64,000 nt of DNA from Paraburkholderia mimosarum LMG 23256 = NBRC 106338 (GCF_000739815.1 NZ_BBJJ01000001.1:186001-250000), one strand, 5' to 3'; numbered from the stretch's first letter, positions 36,612 to 46,404 are shown. The notes: generated by a model from the sequence alone, not told the origin. A program made the numbers and translations.

Positions 36612-37481
36612 TCAGGGATTCGGGCCCGTGGCGACCGGCCGCGACGGGTCGGCGCACCATTCGCTCCACGATCCGGGGTAGAGCGCCGCGCCGTGCAGGC
36701 CGGCAATCTCCATCGCAAGCGCGTTGTGGCAGGCGGTCACGCCCGAGCCGCATTGCAGGACCACATGCTCCGGTGTCGTGCCCGTCAGCACGGCCGTGAA
36801 ATCCTCGCGCAGCGCGTGCGCCGACTTGAAGCGGCCGTCCGGCGTGAGATTGCCCTGATAGAAGCGGTTGCGCGCGCCAGGAATATGGCCGCCCACCGGA
36901 TCGATGGTTTCGTTCTCGCCGCGATAACGGTCGGCGGCGCGCGCGTCGACAACCGTGAGTTCGTGCGTGGTGAGATTGCGCTCGAGGGCCTGTGCGTCCA
37001 CGGTCACCTGGAGCGGCGCGCCGGCCTTGAAGGTGCCGCGCGCCGGCGTGGGCACATCGCGTACGAGGGGGAAGCCGGCGGCCTCCCATGCCTGCAATCC
37101 GCCGTCCAGCACGGCCACCGAGTCGTGGCCGAGCCAGCGCAGCAGCCACCATAGCCGGGCCGCGTAGGCCCCGCCTTGTGCGTCGTAGGCGACGACCTGC
37201 TGGCCTTCGTTGAGTCCGCGCAGCGAGAGCGTGGCGACGAGCGCCGAGCGGTCGGGCAACGGATGACGGCCGTTCTTGCCCGTCTTCGGTCCGGAGAGGT
37301 CGCGGTCCAGATGCAGGTATTGCGCGCCGGGCAGATGGCCGATTGCATAGGCGTTCTCGCCGGCGGCGGGATTGGCGAGATCGAAGCGGCAGTCGAAGAC
37401 CAGCACGCTGCCCGGCGCGGCGGTCAGGCGTTCGTGCAGATTGGCGGCCGAAATGAGCGTGGTGTAGTGCGTGTGGGGCAT
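36612..37481 (-). CDS. sseA: 3-mercaptopyruvate/thiosulfate sulfurtransferase
   Basis: 289 aa, two rhodanese domains. ATG at 37481 (MPHTHYTTLIS) with AAGGAG 8 bases upstream. The N-domain is inactive (AYDAQGGAYAARLWW). The C-domain carries catalytic Cys244 in LQCGSGVTACHN, the loop sequence typical of 3-mercaptopyruvate-specific enzymes. The conserved GHIPGARNRFYQGNLTPDGRFK is present. Converts mercaptopyruvate plus acceptor to pyruvate plus sulfurated product. It converges with the dienelactone hydrolase gene. Confidence 0.93.
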   Translation of the reverse strand: MPHTHYTTLISAANLHERLTAAPGSVLVFDCRFDLANPAAGENAYAIGHLPGAQYLHLDRDLSGPKTGKNGRHPLPDRSALVATLSLRGLNEGQQVVAYDAQGGAYAARLWWLLRWLGHDSVAVLDGGLQAWEAAGFPLVRDVPTPARGTFKAGAPLQVTVDAQALERNLTTHELTVVDARAADRYRGENETIDPVGGHIPGARNRFYQGNLTPDGRFKSAHALREDFTAVLTGTTPEHVVLQCGSGVTACHNALAMEIAGLHGAALYPGSWSEWCADPSRPVATGPNP

Positions 37482-37564
37482 GACGGCTCCTTGGAATCGT
37501 GCGCGTGGCCGGCGCAGCGGCAAATGCGGTTTGCGCCTGGGCCCGATGCCGTCAGTCTAAACAA

Positions 37565-37588
37565 AAAGACGGGCCGAAGCCCGTCTTT
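37565..37588 (-). terminator. Intrinsic terminator of the Rieske oxygenase gene
   Basis: Read on the minus strand: AAAGACGGGC, loop TTCG, GCCCGTCTTT followed by TTGT. A 10-bp perfect stem with a stable tetraloop, 35 bases after the Rieske gene stop. Confidence 0.85.
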
Positions 37589-37622
37589 CCGCGATGCGTT
37601 GGAGCAGCCCCGGGGCCGCGCG

Positions 37623-38729
37623 TCAAATCGGTCCCAGCTCGCGGCGCAGGAACTCGTGGAAGTGCTGCATGCCGTCTTCCATGGGGCTCTGGTACGGGCC
37701 GACTTCCGAAACGCCGCGTTCGAACAGCGCGCGGCGGCCGGCGTCCATGCGCTCGGCGATCTCGTCGTCTTCGATGGCCGTTTCCATATAGGCGGCGCGC
37801 TCCGCCTCGACGAACTCGCGCTCGAACAGCGTGATTTCCTCGGGGTAGTAGAACTCGACGATATTCGTCGTCTTCTGCGTGCCCTGCGGAATGAGCCACG
37901 AGACCACGAGCACATGCGGATACCACTCGATCATGAGATTCGGGTAGTACACCATCCAGATCGCGCCGAATTCGGGCGGCACGCCGTTGCGAAAGCGCAG
38001 GACCTCGTCGTGCCACTTGCGGTACGTCGGGCTGCCCGGCTTGCCCAGGTGCTTGTGCACACCGACCGTCTGCACGCTATACCACTCGCCGAACTCCCAC
38101 TGGAGGTCGTCGCATGACACGAAATTGCCGAGGCCCGGGTGGAACGGCACGACGTGATAGTCTTCCAGATAGACCTCGATGAAGGTCTTCCAGTTGTAGT
38201 TGCACTCGTGGACCTCGACGTGATCGAACATGTAGTCCGTGAAGTCGAGATGCTTTGCGGGCCCGAGCCGCGCAAGATCGCGCGAGATGTCGCGGCCCGC
38301 GGATTCGAACAGCAGCCCGTTCCATTTCTGCAGCGGCGAGCTGTTCAGGTTCAGGCACGGCTTGTCCGCAAAGTGCGGCGCGCCGAGCAGTTCGCCCTTG
38401 AGGTCATAGGTCCAGCGATGCAGCGGACATACGATATTGTCTGCCGTGCCGCGACCGTTTAGCATGATGGCCTGGCGATGGCGGCACACGTTGGAGAGCA
38501 GCTCGATCTCGTTGCTCTGGTTGCGAACGAGCACGCGGCCTTCTTTTTCGCTGGGCAGCGCAAAATAATTCCCCACCTCGGGCACCATGAGTTCGTGGCC
38601 GACGTAGCGAGGACCTTTCTGGAAAAGCGTCTCGATTTCGCGCTTGAGAAGCGCTTCGTCAAAATAAGCGGTGACTGGCAGCTGGCTGTGGATGGACTTC
38701 AGCTGCAATGCATTGCTCAGATTGGACAT
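37623..38729 (-). CDS. Rieske-type aromatic ring-hydroxylating oxygenase, alpha subunit-like
   Basis: 368 aa. ATG at 38729 (MSNLSNALQLKSIH) with GGGAG 7 bases upstream. Rieske 2Fe-2S ligands: CRHRQAIML and CPLHRWTYDL. The C-terminal SRPBCC catalytic domain shows the mononuclear-iron helix region NYNWKTFIEVYLEDYHVVPFHPGL, with the His/His facial pair in EDYHVVPFH. No ferredoxin, reductase or beta subunit is nearby, so electron supply and substrate are unknown. It is divergent from xseB-ispA-dxs. A consensus TATAAT lies 72 bases upstream. Confidence 0.9.
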   Translation of the reverse strand: MSNLSNALQLKSIHSQLPVTAYFDEALLKREIETLFQKGPRYVGHELMVPEVGNYFALPSEKEGRVLVRNQSNEIELLSNVCRHRQAIMLNGRGTADNIVCPLHRWTYDLKGELLGAPHFADKPCLNLNSSPLQKWNGLLFESAGRDISRDLARLGPAKHLDFTDYMFDHVEVHECNYNWKTFIEVYLEDYHVVPFHPGLGNFVSCDDLQWEFGEWYSVQTVGVHKHLGKPGSPTYRKWHDEVLRFRNGVPPEFGAIWMVYYPNLMIEWYPHVLVVSWLIPQGTQKTTNIVEFYYPEEITLFEREFVEAERAAYMETAIEDDEIAERMDAGRRALFERGVSEVGPYQSPMEDGMQHFHEFLRRELGPI

Positions 38730-38800
38730 TCCCACTCCCGATGAAGACGTGAAAGCAGTGAACAACCCAACCATCGAAGATTCGATTTAGGGAGCCGGCG

Positions 38801-38806
38801 ATTATA
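38801..38806 (-). promoter_or_regulatory. -10 box of the Rieske oxygenase gene
   Basis: TATAAT on the minus strand in the 308-base divergent region (38730-39037). No strong -35 is seen. On the plus strand, TAGAAT at 39002-39007 may be the -10 for xseB. Otherwise the region holds no gene. Confidence 0.45.
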
Positions 38807-39037
38807 CCCGGTTGCCCCGCCATGGGGTAGCTAAGTGACTGATTTTTGCCAAAATTGCTGCGGAAAGTCGGCGGAAATCCAGGAAATATGAGACAAACGA
38901 ACGGCGAATCGGGCGGTCTGTAGCCGGTTTGTACTGGCCCCGATAGTATGGCCGAGCGGGCGGGCGTGCGGGGGATCGGGTCGATCTGGGCGCTTTTGCC
39001 GTAGAATGTCGGCCTTGTTTCATTCTGACGACAACTC

Positions 39038-39352
39038 ATGGCGAAATCCGCAACGAAAGACCGCGTTGGCGCGGACGAAAGCGCAGCCGGGCCGGCCGAA
39101 GGCGAAGCGCTGCCCGGGAGCTACGAGGCGGCGCTTGCGGAGCTCGACGGGCTTGTCGCACGGATGGAAGGCGGTAGCCTGAGCCTGGAAGAATCGCTTG
39201 CGGCGTACCGCCGCGGTGCGGCGCTCGTGCGCTTTTGCCAGCAGCAGCTCGAAAAGGTTGAACAACAGGTGCGCGTGCTCGACGGTGAGACGCTGCGGCC
39301 CGTGCCCCTCAATACGACAGACTCCGCAGCGGGCGGAGACGACGATCTATGA
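39038..39352 (+). CDS. xseB: Exodeoxyribonuclease VII small subunit
   Basis: 104 aa. Small regulatory subunit that stabilises XseA. The coiled-coil core SYEAALAELDGLVARMEGGSLSLEESLAAYRRGAAL is the family signature, flanked by a polar N-terminal tail of about 27 residues. Its stop overlaps the ispA start (ATGA), the usual arrangement xseB-ispA-dxs. xseA is not in the window. Confidence 0.95.
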   Translation: MAKSATKDRVGADESAAGPAEGEALPGSYEAALAELDGLVARMEGGSLSLEESLAAYRRGAALVRFCQQQLEKVEQQVRVLDGETLRPVPLNTTDSAAGGDDDL

Positions 39353-40242
39353 CATTTGACCAATGGACCCGGCAGGTACTCGACCGGGTCGAAAGCGCGC
39401 TCGATCACTACTTGCCGGCCGCCGACGTGCTGCCGGCGTCTCTGCACGACGCCATGCGCTATGCCGTGATGGGTGGCGGCAAGCGTGTACGGCCGCTCTT
39501 GTGCCACGCGGCGGGCGAACTCACGAATGCCAGGCCCGAAGCGCTCGACGCCGCGGCCTGCGCGCTGGAGATGATCCACGTCTATTCGCTCGTGCACGAC
39601 GACATGCCGTGTATGGACGACGACGACATGCGTCGCGGCAAACCCACCGTGCACGTCAAGTATGACGAACCGACCGCGCTGCTGGTAGGCGACGCGCTGC
39701 AATCGCAGGCCTTCGTCACGCTGACGTCGGATGTGCCGGGTTTGAGCGATTCGGCGTCGCGCCAGGCATCGCTCGTGCGCGAACTCGCGCTTGCGAGCGG
39801 CTCGGTCGGCATGGCCGGCGGCCAGGCCATCGACCTCGCGAGCGTGGGCCATTCGCTCACGCGCGAGCAGCTCGAGACGATGCACCGTCTGAAGACGGGC
39901 GCGCTGCTGCGCGCCTCGGTCCGCATGGGCGCGCTGGCGGGCGAGACGCCTTCGGCGGAAAGCCTCGCGGCGCTCGACAAATACGCGGCGGCCGTGGGCC
40001 TCGCCTTCCAGGTCGTGGACGACATTCTCGACGTCACCGCCGACTCGGCGACGCTCGGCAAGACCGCGGGCAAGGACGCGAAGGACGGCAAGCCGACCTA
40101 CGTATCGATCATTGGTCTTGATGCTTCGCGTGCGCTCGCGCAGCAGCTGCGCGCCGACGCGCACGCGGCGCTCGAACCGTTCGGCGCGCGCGCGCAGCGC
40201 CTTGCCGAACTCGCTGACCTGGTGGTGAACCGGGTGAGCTGA
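39349..40242 (+). CDS. ispA: Farnesyl diphosphate synthase
   Basis: 297 aa. Condenses isopentenyl diphosphate with dimethylallyl/geranyl diphosphate to farnesyl diphosphate, feeding ubiquinone, undecaprenyl phosphate and hopanoids. First Asp-rich motif DDMPCMDDDDMRRG, second FQVVDDILDVT, and GGGKRVRPLL near the N-terminus. Four-base overlap with xseB. dxs begins 85 bases later, so one isoprenoid operon. Confidence 0.96.
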   Translation: MTFDQWTRQVLDRVESALDHYLPAADVLPASLHDAMRYAVMGGGKRVRPLLCHAAGELTNARPEALDAAACALEMIHVYSLVHDDMPCMDDDDMRRGKPTVHVKYDEPTALLVGDALQSQAFVTLTSDVPGLSDSASRQASLVRELALASGSVGMAGGQAIDLASVGHSLTREQLETMHRLKTGALLRASVRMGALAGETPSAESLAALDKYAAAVGLAFQVVDDILDVTADSATLGKTAGKDAKDGKPTYVSIIGLDASRALAQQLRADAHAALEPFGARAQRLAELADLVVNRVS

Positions 40243-40327
40243 CCGCGCCAACCCGCCCACGCGCATGAAAGGGGAGTAGTGCGCAGAACAAGTGCGGGAG
40301 CGCCAGTTTTCCTACCATGGAACGACG

Positions 40328-42235
40328 ATGTACGACTTGCTGAAAACCATTGACGACCCGGCGGATTTGCGCCGCCTCGATCGCCGCCAGTTGCAACCGC
40401 TTGCCGACGAATTGCGTGCCTTCGTCCTCGAAAGCGTCTCGCAAACAGGGGGGCACCTGTCGTCCAACCTCGGTACGGTCGAACTGACGATCGCGCTGCA
40501 CTACGTGTTCGACACGCCGCGCGATCGCATCGTCTGGGACGTTGGCCATCAGACCTATCCGCACAAGATCCTGACGGGCCGGCGCGACCAGATGCATACG
40601 CTGCGTCAGCTCGGCGGCATTTCGGGTTTCCCGAAGCGCGACGAGTCGCCGTATGACACGTTCGGCACCGCGCATTCGAGCACGTCGATCTCGGCGGCGC
40701 TCGGTATGGCCGTCGCGAGCAAGCTCAAGGGCGACAACGCCATGGGCATCGCCGTGATCGGCGACGGCGCGATGACGGCCGGCATGGCCTTCGAGGCGCT
40801 GAACAACGGCGGCGTCGAAGACGACGTGCCGCTGCTCGTGATCCTCAACGACAACGACATGTCGATTTCGCCGCCCGTCGGCGCGCTCAATCGCCATCTC
40901 GCGCGCCTCATGTCGGGTCGCTTCTACGCCGCCGCGCGCGCAGGCGTGGAGCGCGTGCTGCGCCATGCGCCGCCGGTGCTCGACCTCGCGCGCAAGCTCG
41001 AAGAGCACGCGAAGGGCATGATCGTGCCGGCCACGCTGTTCGAGGAATTCGGCTTCAACTACATCGGGCCGATCGACGGCCACGATCTCGATTCGCTCAT
41101 CCCGACGCTGCAGAACATCAAGGAACTGCGCGGCCCGCAGTTCCTGCACGTCGTGACGAAGAAAGGCCAGGGCTACAAGCTCGCCGAAGCCGACCCGGTC
41201 CTGTACCACGGTCCCGGCAAGTTCAACCCGGCCGAAGGCATCAAGCCGTCCACGACGCCCGCCAAGAAGACCTACACGCAGGTCTTCGGCGAATGGCTGT
41301 GCGACGCCGCCGAGCTCGACCAGCGCGTGATCGGCATCACGCCGGCCATGCGCGAAGGCTCGGGTCTCGTGGAGTTCGAAAAGCGCTTCCCGGATCGCTA
41401 TTACGACGTCGGCATCGCTGAGCAGCATGCCGTGACGTTCGCAGGCGGTCTTGCCGCCGAAGGCCTGAAGCCCGTGGTCGCGATCTACTCGACCTTCCTT
41501 CAGCGCGCCTACGACCAGCTGATTCACGACGTGGCGCTGCAGAACCTGCCGGTCGTGTTCGCGATCGACCGCGCGGGCCTCGTGGGCGCAGATGGCGCGA
41601 CCCACGCCGGTGCGTACGATATCGCCTTCATGCGCTGCATCCCGAACATGATGGTCATGGCGGCCTCGGACGAAAACGAATGCCGCCAGATGCTCTATAC
41701 GGCGCTCCAGCAGGACTGCCCGACGGCCGTGCGCTACCCGCGCGGCGCGGGCACGGGTGTCGCGACCGTCAAGCAGATGGCCGCGCTGCCGGTGGGCAAG
41801 GGCGAAATCCGCCGCGAGAGCAAGGCGCCGGCAGGCAGCCGTATCGCCATCCTCGCGTTCGGCACGATGGTTGCGCCGTCGCTTGCCGCAGCGCAAGAGC
41901 TGGACGCCACCGTGGCGAACATGCGCTTCGTGAAGCCGCTCGACGCGGAGCTCGTGAAGCAGCTCGCCGAAACGCACGACTACCTGGTGACCGTCGAAGA
42001 GGGCTGCATCATGGGCGGCGCGGGCTCGGCCTGCGTGGAAACCCTCCTTGAAAGTGGGGTTATCAAGCCCGTACTACAATTGGGCCTCCCCGACCGCTTC
42101 ATCGATCACGGCGACCCGGCGAAGCTGCTGGCGGGCTGTGGGCTCGACGCAGCAGGGATCGCGAAGTCGATACGCGAGCGCTTCCTCGACCGCCCGGCGA
42201 ACGCGTCAGGCAAGTCGGTGATGCGCGTCGCTTAA
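40328..42235 (+). CDS. dxs: 1-deoxy-D-xylulose-5-phosphate synthase
   Basis: 635 aa, first enzyme of the MEP pathway: pyruvate plus glyceraldehyde-3-phosphate to DXP with thiamine diphosphate. The ThDP motif [16 protein letters not shown] is at about residues 144-160. Further motifs: [31 protein letters not shown] (catalytic Glu) and transketolase C-domain [15 protein letters not shown]. Start ATG at 40328 ([11 protein letters not shown]). Third gene of xseB-ispA-dxs. Confidence 0.97.
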   Translation: MYDLLKTIDDPADLRRLDRRQLQPLADELRAFVLESVSQTGGHLSSNLGTVELTIALHYVFDTPRDRIVWDVGHQTYPHKILTGRRDQMHTLRQLGGISGFPKRDESPYDTFGTAHSSTSISAALGMAVASKLKGDNAMGIAVIGDGAMTAGMAFEALNNGGVEDDVPLLVILNDNDMSISPPVGALNRHLARLMSGRFYAAARAGVERVLRHAPPVLDLARKLEEHAKGMIVPATLFEEFGFNYIGPIDGHDLDSLIPTLQNIKELRGPQFLHVVTKKGQGYKLAEADPVLYHGPGKFNPAEGIKPSTTPAKKTYTQVFGEWLCDAAELDQRVIGITPAMREGSGLVEFEKRFPDRYYDVGIAEQHAVTFAGGLAAEGLKPVVAIYSTFLQRAYDQLIHDVALQNLPVVFAIDRAGLVGADGATHAGAYDIAFMRCIPNMMVMAASDENECRQMLYTALQQDCPTAVRYPRGAGTGVATVKQMAALPVGKGEIRRESKAPAGSRIAILAFGTMVAPSLAAAQELDATVANMRFVKPLDAELVKQLAETHDYLVTVEEGCIMGGAGSACVETLLESGVIKPVLQLGLPDRFIDHGDPAKLLAGCGLDAAGIAKSIRERFLDRPANASGKSVMRVA

Positions 42236-42290
42236 GGCCGCTCGCGGCTGATCGGCGCCTCGCGGCGCGGCGGGTCCGGACCGTTTGTGC

Positions 42291-42325
42291 AGCGCTGTTC
42301 CAGCGCTGTCTCCAGCGCTGTCTCC
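42291..42325. repeat. Three tandem 11-12 bp repeats downstream of dxs
   Basis: AGCGCTGTTCC (42291-42301) followed by two copies of AGCGCTGTCTCC (42302-42313, 42314-42325). Short array between dxs and the structured region before folE2. No function evident. Confidence 0.8.
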
Positions 42326-42355
42326 AGGTCGGCCAGCGAACCGCGGCAGCCCCAT

Positions 42356-42400
42356 TTCACATGTGAACTGGCGGGCGGGTTTCGTACCCGGCAGTCGCCA
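42356..42400 (+). promoter_or_regulatory. Palindrome and hairpin upstream of the dxs-folE2 terminator
   Basis: Perfect palindrome TTCACATGTGAA (42356-42367) followed at once by a hairpin: CTGGCG (42368-42373) with CGCCAG (42396-42401), enclosing CGGGT/ACCCG (42376-42380, 42386-42390) around loop TTCGT. Next comes a strong terminator hairpin. It could be a leader RNA of folE2 or just part of the dxs 3' end. Confidence 0.45.
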
Positions 42401-42433
42401 GCAAACGCCGGCTCATGCCGGCGTTTGCTTTTT
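42401..42433 (+). terminator. Strong intrinsic terminator between dxs and folE2
   Basis: GCAAACGCCGGC (42401-42412), loop TCAT, GCCGGCGTTTGC (42417-42428), then TTTTT. The 12-bp stem is perfect. It lies 166 bases after dxs and about 80 bases before the folE2 ATG, so it may end dxs transcription or act as an attenuator of folE2. Confidence 0.85.
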
Positions 42434-42512
42434 GTTTGGCCGTTATCTGGCCGTTGTTTGGTCGCCGTTTGAAATTTGCGCGCCGCTTTCCGCGCGGCTT
42501 GAGGATAAGAAC

Positions 42513-43319
42513 ATGAATCAGATGAACCCGGCCTTCGTGATGCCGGACGTCCAGAGCTCCGTCGATACCCGCCAGATCGCGATCCAGCGCGTGGGGGTGA
42601 AGGCCGTGCGCCATCCGCTCACGGTCAAGACGGGCACGGGCGACGTCCAGCCGAGCGTCGGTATGTGGAACCTCGACGTTCATCTGCCGGCCGACCAGAA
42701 GGGTACGCACATGTCGCGCTTCGTGGCGCTGCTCGAAGAAAACAAGGCGCCCCTGGAACCCGCGACGTTCCGCATGATGCTGGCCGCGATGCTCGCGAAG
42801 CTCGAATCGCAGGCGGGCCGTATCGAAGTGACGTTCCCGTATTTCGTGAAGAAGGTGGCGCCCGTATCGGGCGTCGACAGTCTGCTGGACTACGAGGTCA
42901 CGCTCACGGGCGAGGCGCGCAACGGCCAGGCGCGTCTGTTCCTCAAGGTGCTCGTGCCGGTGACGAGCCTCTGCCCTTGCTCGAAGAAGATCTCGCAGTA
43001 CGGTGCGCACAACCAGCGCTCGCATGTGACGATGGATGTCGAGTTCGAAGGCGATCTGCCGGTCGAAGACCTCATTCGCATTGCAGAAGAAGAGGCTTCA
43101 TGCGAGCTGTGGGGGCTGCTCAAGCGTCCGGACGAGAAGTTCGTGACCGAGCGCGCGTATGAGAACCCCAAGTTCGTGGAAGACCTCGTGCGCGACGTGG
43201 CCGTGCGCCTGAACGCCGATGCGCGCGTGATCGCCTATACGCTCGAAGCCGAGAACTTCGAGTCGATCCACAATCACAGCGCCTATGCCGTGATCGAGCA
43301 CGACAAGCGCCTGGGCTGA
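42513..43319 (+). CDS. folE2: GTP cyclohydrolase FolE2 (type IB)
   Basis: 268 aa. First step of folate synthesis from GTP. GAGGA 9 bases before ATG 42513 ([12 protein letters not shown]). Type IB signature with catalytic Cys154 in [21 protein letters not shown], and conserved Glu and His in later blocks ([34 protein letters not shown]). FolE2 works with metals other than zinc and is often induced by zinc starvation. No obvious Zur box is seen; a structured region and terminator precede the gene. Confidence 0.95.
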   Translation: MNQMNPAFVMPDVQSSVDTRQIAIQRVGVKAVRHPLTVKTGTGDVQPSVGMWNLDVHLPADQKGTHMSRFVALLEENKAPLEPATFRMMLAAMLAKLESQAGRIEVTFPYFVKKVAPVSGVDSLLDYEVTLTGEARNGQARLFLKVLVPVTSLCPCSKKISQYGAHNQRSHVTMDVEFEGDLPVEDLIRIAEEEASCELWGLLKRPDEKFVTERAYENPKFVEDLVRDVAVRLNADARVIAYTLEAENFESIHNHSAYAVIEHDKRLG

Positions 43320-43347
43320 GCGCCGCTCCTGGTTGCGTCATCAACGA

Positions 43348-43371
43348 AAAAGCCGCCCACGGGCGGCTTTT
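43348..43371. terminator. Bidirectional terminator between folE2 and tsaD
   Basis: AAAAGCCGCCC (43348-43358), AC, GGGCGGCTTTT (43361-43371). The A-run on the left and the T-run on the right let it serve the convergent folE2 and tsaD genes. Confidence 0.85.
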
Positions 43372-43394
43372 GTACTAGAGCAGCGGCAATCGCA

Positions 43395-44423
43395 TCAATG
43401 CTGCGCGAGCGATGTCAAATCCCAGCGCGGCTTCACCGTGAACGCATAGTCGCGCGTGGCCTGCTCCGGCCAGCGCTGCAGACGCAGCGCGCCCGCGAGT
43501 GCGATCATCGCGCCGTTGTCGGTGCACAGCGAGAGATCGGGGTAGTGCACCTCGAAGCCGCGCTTTTGCGCCGCCGCCGAAAGTGTCTCGCGCAACTGTT
43601 TGTTCGCGCCCACGCCGCCCGCCACCACGAGGCGCTTCATCTTCGTGCGCTTGAGGGCTGCGAGCGATTTCGCGGCCAGCACCTCGACGGCTGCGTCGAC
43701 GAAACCGCGCGCAATATCGGCCTTGCCCTGCTCGCAGATATTCGTGCCGAGCTTCTTGACCTGCGTGAGCACCGCTGTTTTCAGGCCGCTGAAGCTGAAG
43801 TCGAGATCGCCCGAATGCAGCATCGGGCGGGGCAGTTCGACTGCGCCCGGGGTGCCGAACTCCGCGAGCCGCGACACTTCCGGGCCGCCGGGATAGCCGA
43901 GGCCGAGCAGCTTGGCCGTTTTGTCGAAGGCTTCGCCGGCGGCGTCGTCGAGCGTTTCGCCGAGCGTCTCGTAGACGCCCACGTCGGTCACGCGCATCAG
44001 TTGCGTATGGCCGCCCGATACGAGCAGCGCGACGAACGGAAACGGCGGCGGCGCATCGACCAGCAGCGGCGACAGCAAGTGCCCTTCGAGGTGGTGAATA
44101 CCCACGGTCGGGCGGTTCCACGCCATGGCGAGCGCGTTGGCGATACTCGCGCCTACGAGCAGCGCGCCGGCGAGGCCCGGACCCTGCGTGAACGCGATGG
44201 CGTCGATGTCGCTTTTCGCCGCGCCGCTCTTTGCGAGCACTTCCTCGAGCAGCGGCAGCGCGCGGCGGATGTGATCGCGCGAAGCCAGTTCGGGCACGAC
44301 GCCGCCATACTCGCGGTGCATGGCGATCTGCGAGTGCAGCGCGTGCGCGAGCAGGCCGCGCTCGCTGTCGTAGAGCGCGAGGCCGGTTTCGTCGCAGGAG
44401 CTTTCGATGCCGAGAACGAGCAT
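43395..44423 (-). CDS. tsaD: tRNA N6-threonylcarbamoyladenosine (t6A) transferase TsaD
   Basis: 342 aa. Transfers the threonylcarbamoyl group to A37 of tRNAs reading ANN codons. ASKHA fold: opening [17 protein letters not shown], the metal site [19 protein letters not shown] with its two histidines, [10 protein letters not shown] and the C-terminal [14 protein letters not shown]. An essential core gene. It is divergent from the HI0933 flavoprotein gene. TsaB, TsaC and TsaE are not in the window. Confidence 0.97.
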   Translation of the reverse strand: MLVLGIESSCDETGLALYDSERGLLAHALHSQIAMHREYGGVVPELASRDHIRRALPLLEEVLAKSGAAKSDIDAIAFTQGPGLAGALLVGASIANALAMAWNRPTVGIHHLEGHLLSPLLVDAPPPFPFVALLVSGGHTQLMRVTDVGVYETLGETLDDAAGEAFDKTAKLLGLGYPGGPEVSRLAEFGTPGAVELPRPMLHSGDLDFSFSGLKTAVLTQVKKLGTNICEQGKADIARGFVDAAVEVLAAKSLAALKRTKMKRLVVAGGVGANKQLRETLSAAAQKRGFEVHYPDLSLCTDNGAMIALAGALRLQRWPEQATRDYAFTVKPRWDLTSLAQH

Positions 44424-44579
44424 GGTGTAGAGCCAGGCAACGGCATTGCCTTGTAGAAGCAGGCAAAAATCGTCGCGAAATCAAGAAGTAAGGGAGCCCG
44501 AAAGTATAGCAGTGCGCGTGAAAGCCGGCTGCGTGCGGCAAGCCCCGCTCTCCGGGGACGAGCCCCGCCGCCGCGCAGG

Positions 44580-44585
44580 TAGAAT
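44580..44585 (+). promoter_or_regulatory. -10 box of the HI0933-family gene
   Basis: TAGAAT ending 7 bases before the ATG at 44593. The expected transcription start would fall on the start codon, giving a leaderless mRNA. No -35 is evident. Confidence 0.4.
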
Positions 44586-44592
44586 GCGCGCC

Positions 44593-45813
44593 ATGGAATC
44601 TTTCGATATCGCCGTGATCGGCGCAGGGGCGGCCGGCATGATGTGCGCGGCGGTGGCGGGCCAGAAGGGCCGCCGCGTGGCGCTGATCGACCACGCGCCG
44701 CGTCTCGCGGAAAAAATCCGCATTTCGGGTGGCGGCCGCTGCAACTTCACCAATCTGTACGCGGGCCCGGCCAACTATCTTTCGAGCAATCCGCATTTCT
44801 GCCGCTCGGCGCTCGCGCGCTATACGCCGCGTGACTTTCTCGCGCTGCTGCGCCAGCATCGCGTGACCTGGCACGAAAAGCACAAGGGCCAGCTCTTTTG
44901 CGACCAGTCGAGCGACGCGATCATCGACGTCCTGCGCGCCGAATGCGACGCGGGCCAGGTCGCCTGGCGCCGGCCGTTGCCCGTCGAGGCCGTGAGCCAA
45001 ACCGACGGCGCGGGCTTCACGCTCGGCACACCGCAGGGCCAGATACGCGCGAAGGCGCTCGTGATCGCAACCGGCGGTCTCTCGATTCCGAAGATCGGCG
45101 CGACCGACTTCGCGTATCGCATCGCGAAGCAGTTCGGCCACAAGCTCGTCGACATGCGCCCGGCGCTCGTGCCGCTCACGTTCGCGCAAGACGAGTGGGC
45201 CCCTTACGTGCCCCTCGCGGGTGTTTCGCTCGAGGTTCACGTCGCGACAGGCGAGCGCAAGGCCGGCGGCGCCTTCGACGAAGACCTGCTCTTCACGCAC
45301 CGTGGCCTCTCCGGCCCCGGCGTGCTGCAGATTTCGAGCTTCTGGCAACCGGGCCAGCCGATCCGAGTGAACCTGATGCCTGAGCGCGACGCTTCTGCGG
45401 CGCTGATCGAGGCCAAGGGCGAGACCAAACGCCAGATCGGCAACCTGCTCGCCGAATGGGTGCCGGCGCGCCTCGCGCACGTCTGGCTGGAGGCGCACGA
45501 GGTGAGGGCCGACGCGCGCCTCGCCGACCTGCCCGACAAGACGCTGCGAAAGATCGGCGAAGGACTCGCGCAGTGGACGCTCACGCCCACGGGCACCGAA
45601 GGCTACAAGAAGGCCGAAGTCACGCGCGGCGGGGTGGACACGCGCGAACTCTCCTCGGCGTCGATGATGAGCCAGCGCGTGCCGGGCCTCTATTTCGTGG
45701 GCGAAGCCGTGGACGTGACGGGCTGGCTCGGCGGCTACAACTTCCAGTGGGCGTGGGCCTCGGGCGTCGCGGCCGGGGAGGCCGCCGCGGAGTACGCGGC
45801 AAACGCGGGCTAG
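44593..45813 (+). CDS. HI0933-family NAD(P)/FAD-dependent oxidoreductase
   Basis: 406 aa flavoprotein (YhiN/BaiN-like) of unknown reaction. FAD-binding Rossmann FDIAVIGAGAAGMMCAAVAG at the N-terminus, family motif EKIRISGGGRCNFTN, then FTHRGLSGPGVLQIS and a C-terminal FAD contact VGEAVDVTGWLGGYNFQWAWASG. ATG 44593 (MESFDIA) chosen; ATG 44584 in frame would add MRA and has AGG closer. It is divergent from tsaD and followed by rpsU 222 bases downstream. Confidence 0.9.
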   Translation: MESFDIAVIGAGAAGMMCAAVAGQKGRRVALIDHAPRLAEKIRISGGGRCNFTNLYAGPANYLSSNPHFCRSALARYTPRDFLALLRQHRVTWHEKHKGQLFCDQSSDAIIDVLRAECDAGQVAWRRPLPVEAVSQTDGAGFTLGTPQGQIRAKALVIATGGLSIPKIGATDFAYRIAKQFGHKLVDMRPALVPLTFAQDEWAPYVPLAGVSLEVHVATGERKAGGAFDEDLLFTHRGLSGPGVLQISSFWQPGQPIRVNLMPERDASAALIEAKGETKRQIGNLLAEWVPARLAHVWLEAHEVRADARLADLPDKTLRKIGEGLAQWTLTPTGTEGYKKAEVTRGGVDTRELSSASMMSQRVPGLYFVGEAVDVTGWLGGYNFQWAWASGVAAGEAAAEYAANAG

Positions 45814-45993
45814 TCGCCCTCGGCACGCTGCCGCGCGGCGCCGCTCGTGGCCATCGGCCTCACGCGCGGCGACTTCGCCCATGCCGTTGCGCGCGATGCG
45901 GGCACTGGCGGCCCGGCCTCGTTGCGCGGGGCGCGCGGGTTGACGGGGGCGGGTTTCCCCGCTCCCGGAGCGGGCGATGCGCGACTGCGGAAC

Positions 45994-46002
45994 TGCTATA
46001 CT
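45994..46002 (+). promoter_or_regulatory. Extended -10 promoter of rpsU
   Basis: TGCTATACT (TGn plus -10 TATACT at 45997-46002), 33 bases before the rpsU ATG. No good -35, consistent with the extended -10 class. It should start the rpsU unit; the terminator at 46405 separates rpsU from yqeY. Confidence 0.6.
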
Positions 46003-46035
46003 CAGTCCTCTTTACCCCCGATCCGTTATTGGAAA

Positions 46036-46248
46036 ATGACGACCATCCGCGTAAAAGAAAATGAACCCTTTGAAGTCGCCATGCGCCGCTTCAAGCGTAC
46101 GATCGAGAAGAACGGTCTGCTGACCGAACTTCGCGCGCGCGAGTTCTACGAGAAGCCGACGGCTGAGCGTAAGCGCAAGAAGGCAGCGGCGGTGAAGCGC
46201 CACTTCAAGCGCCTGCGCAGCCAGATGCTGCCGAAAAAGCTGTACTGA
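46036..46248 (+). CDS. rpsU: Ribosomal protein bS21
   Basis: 70 aa small-subunit protein; very basic, [20 protein letters not shown] to the C-terminal [10 protein letters not shown]. Full family length. The start ATG follows GGA closely. First gene of the classical macromolecular synthesis cluster rpsU-(yqeY)-dnaG-rpoD, linking translation, replication and transcription initiation. Confidence 0.97.
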   Translation: MTTIRVKENEPFEVAMRRFKRTIEKNGLLTELRAREFYEKPTAERKRKKAAAVKRHFKRLRSQMLPKKLY

Positions 46249-46404
46249 TTCCGGCGTCGTCGCGGCGCGTTTCCACACACTTTCAGCGTGGATTTCCTGC
46301 GAATGACGCGGCGATCTGGGCAGCCGGCTCGCGGTGTGATGACATCGTGCCTCGCGGCCGCCGCTGCCCTCTGGTGTGGTCGCAACCAAGTCGAATCTGC
46401 GCCG

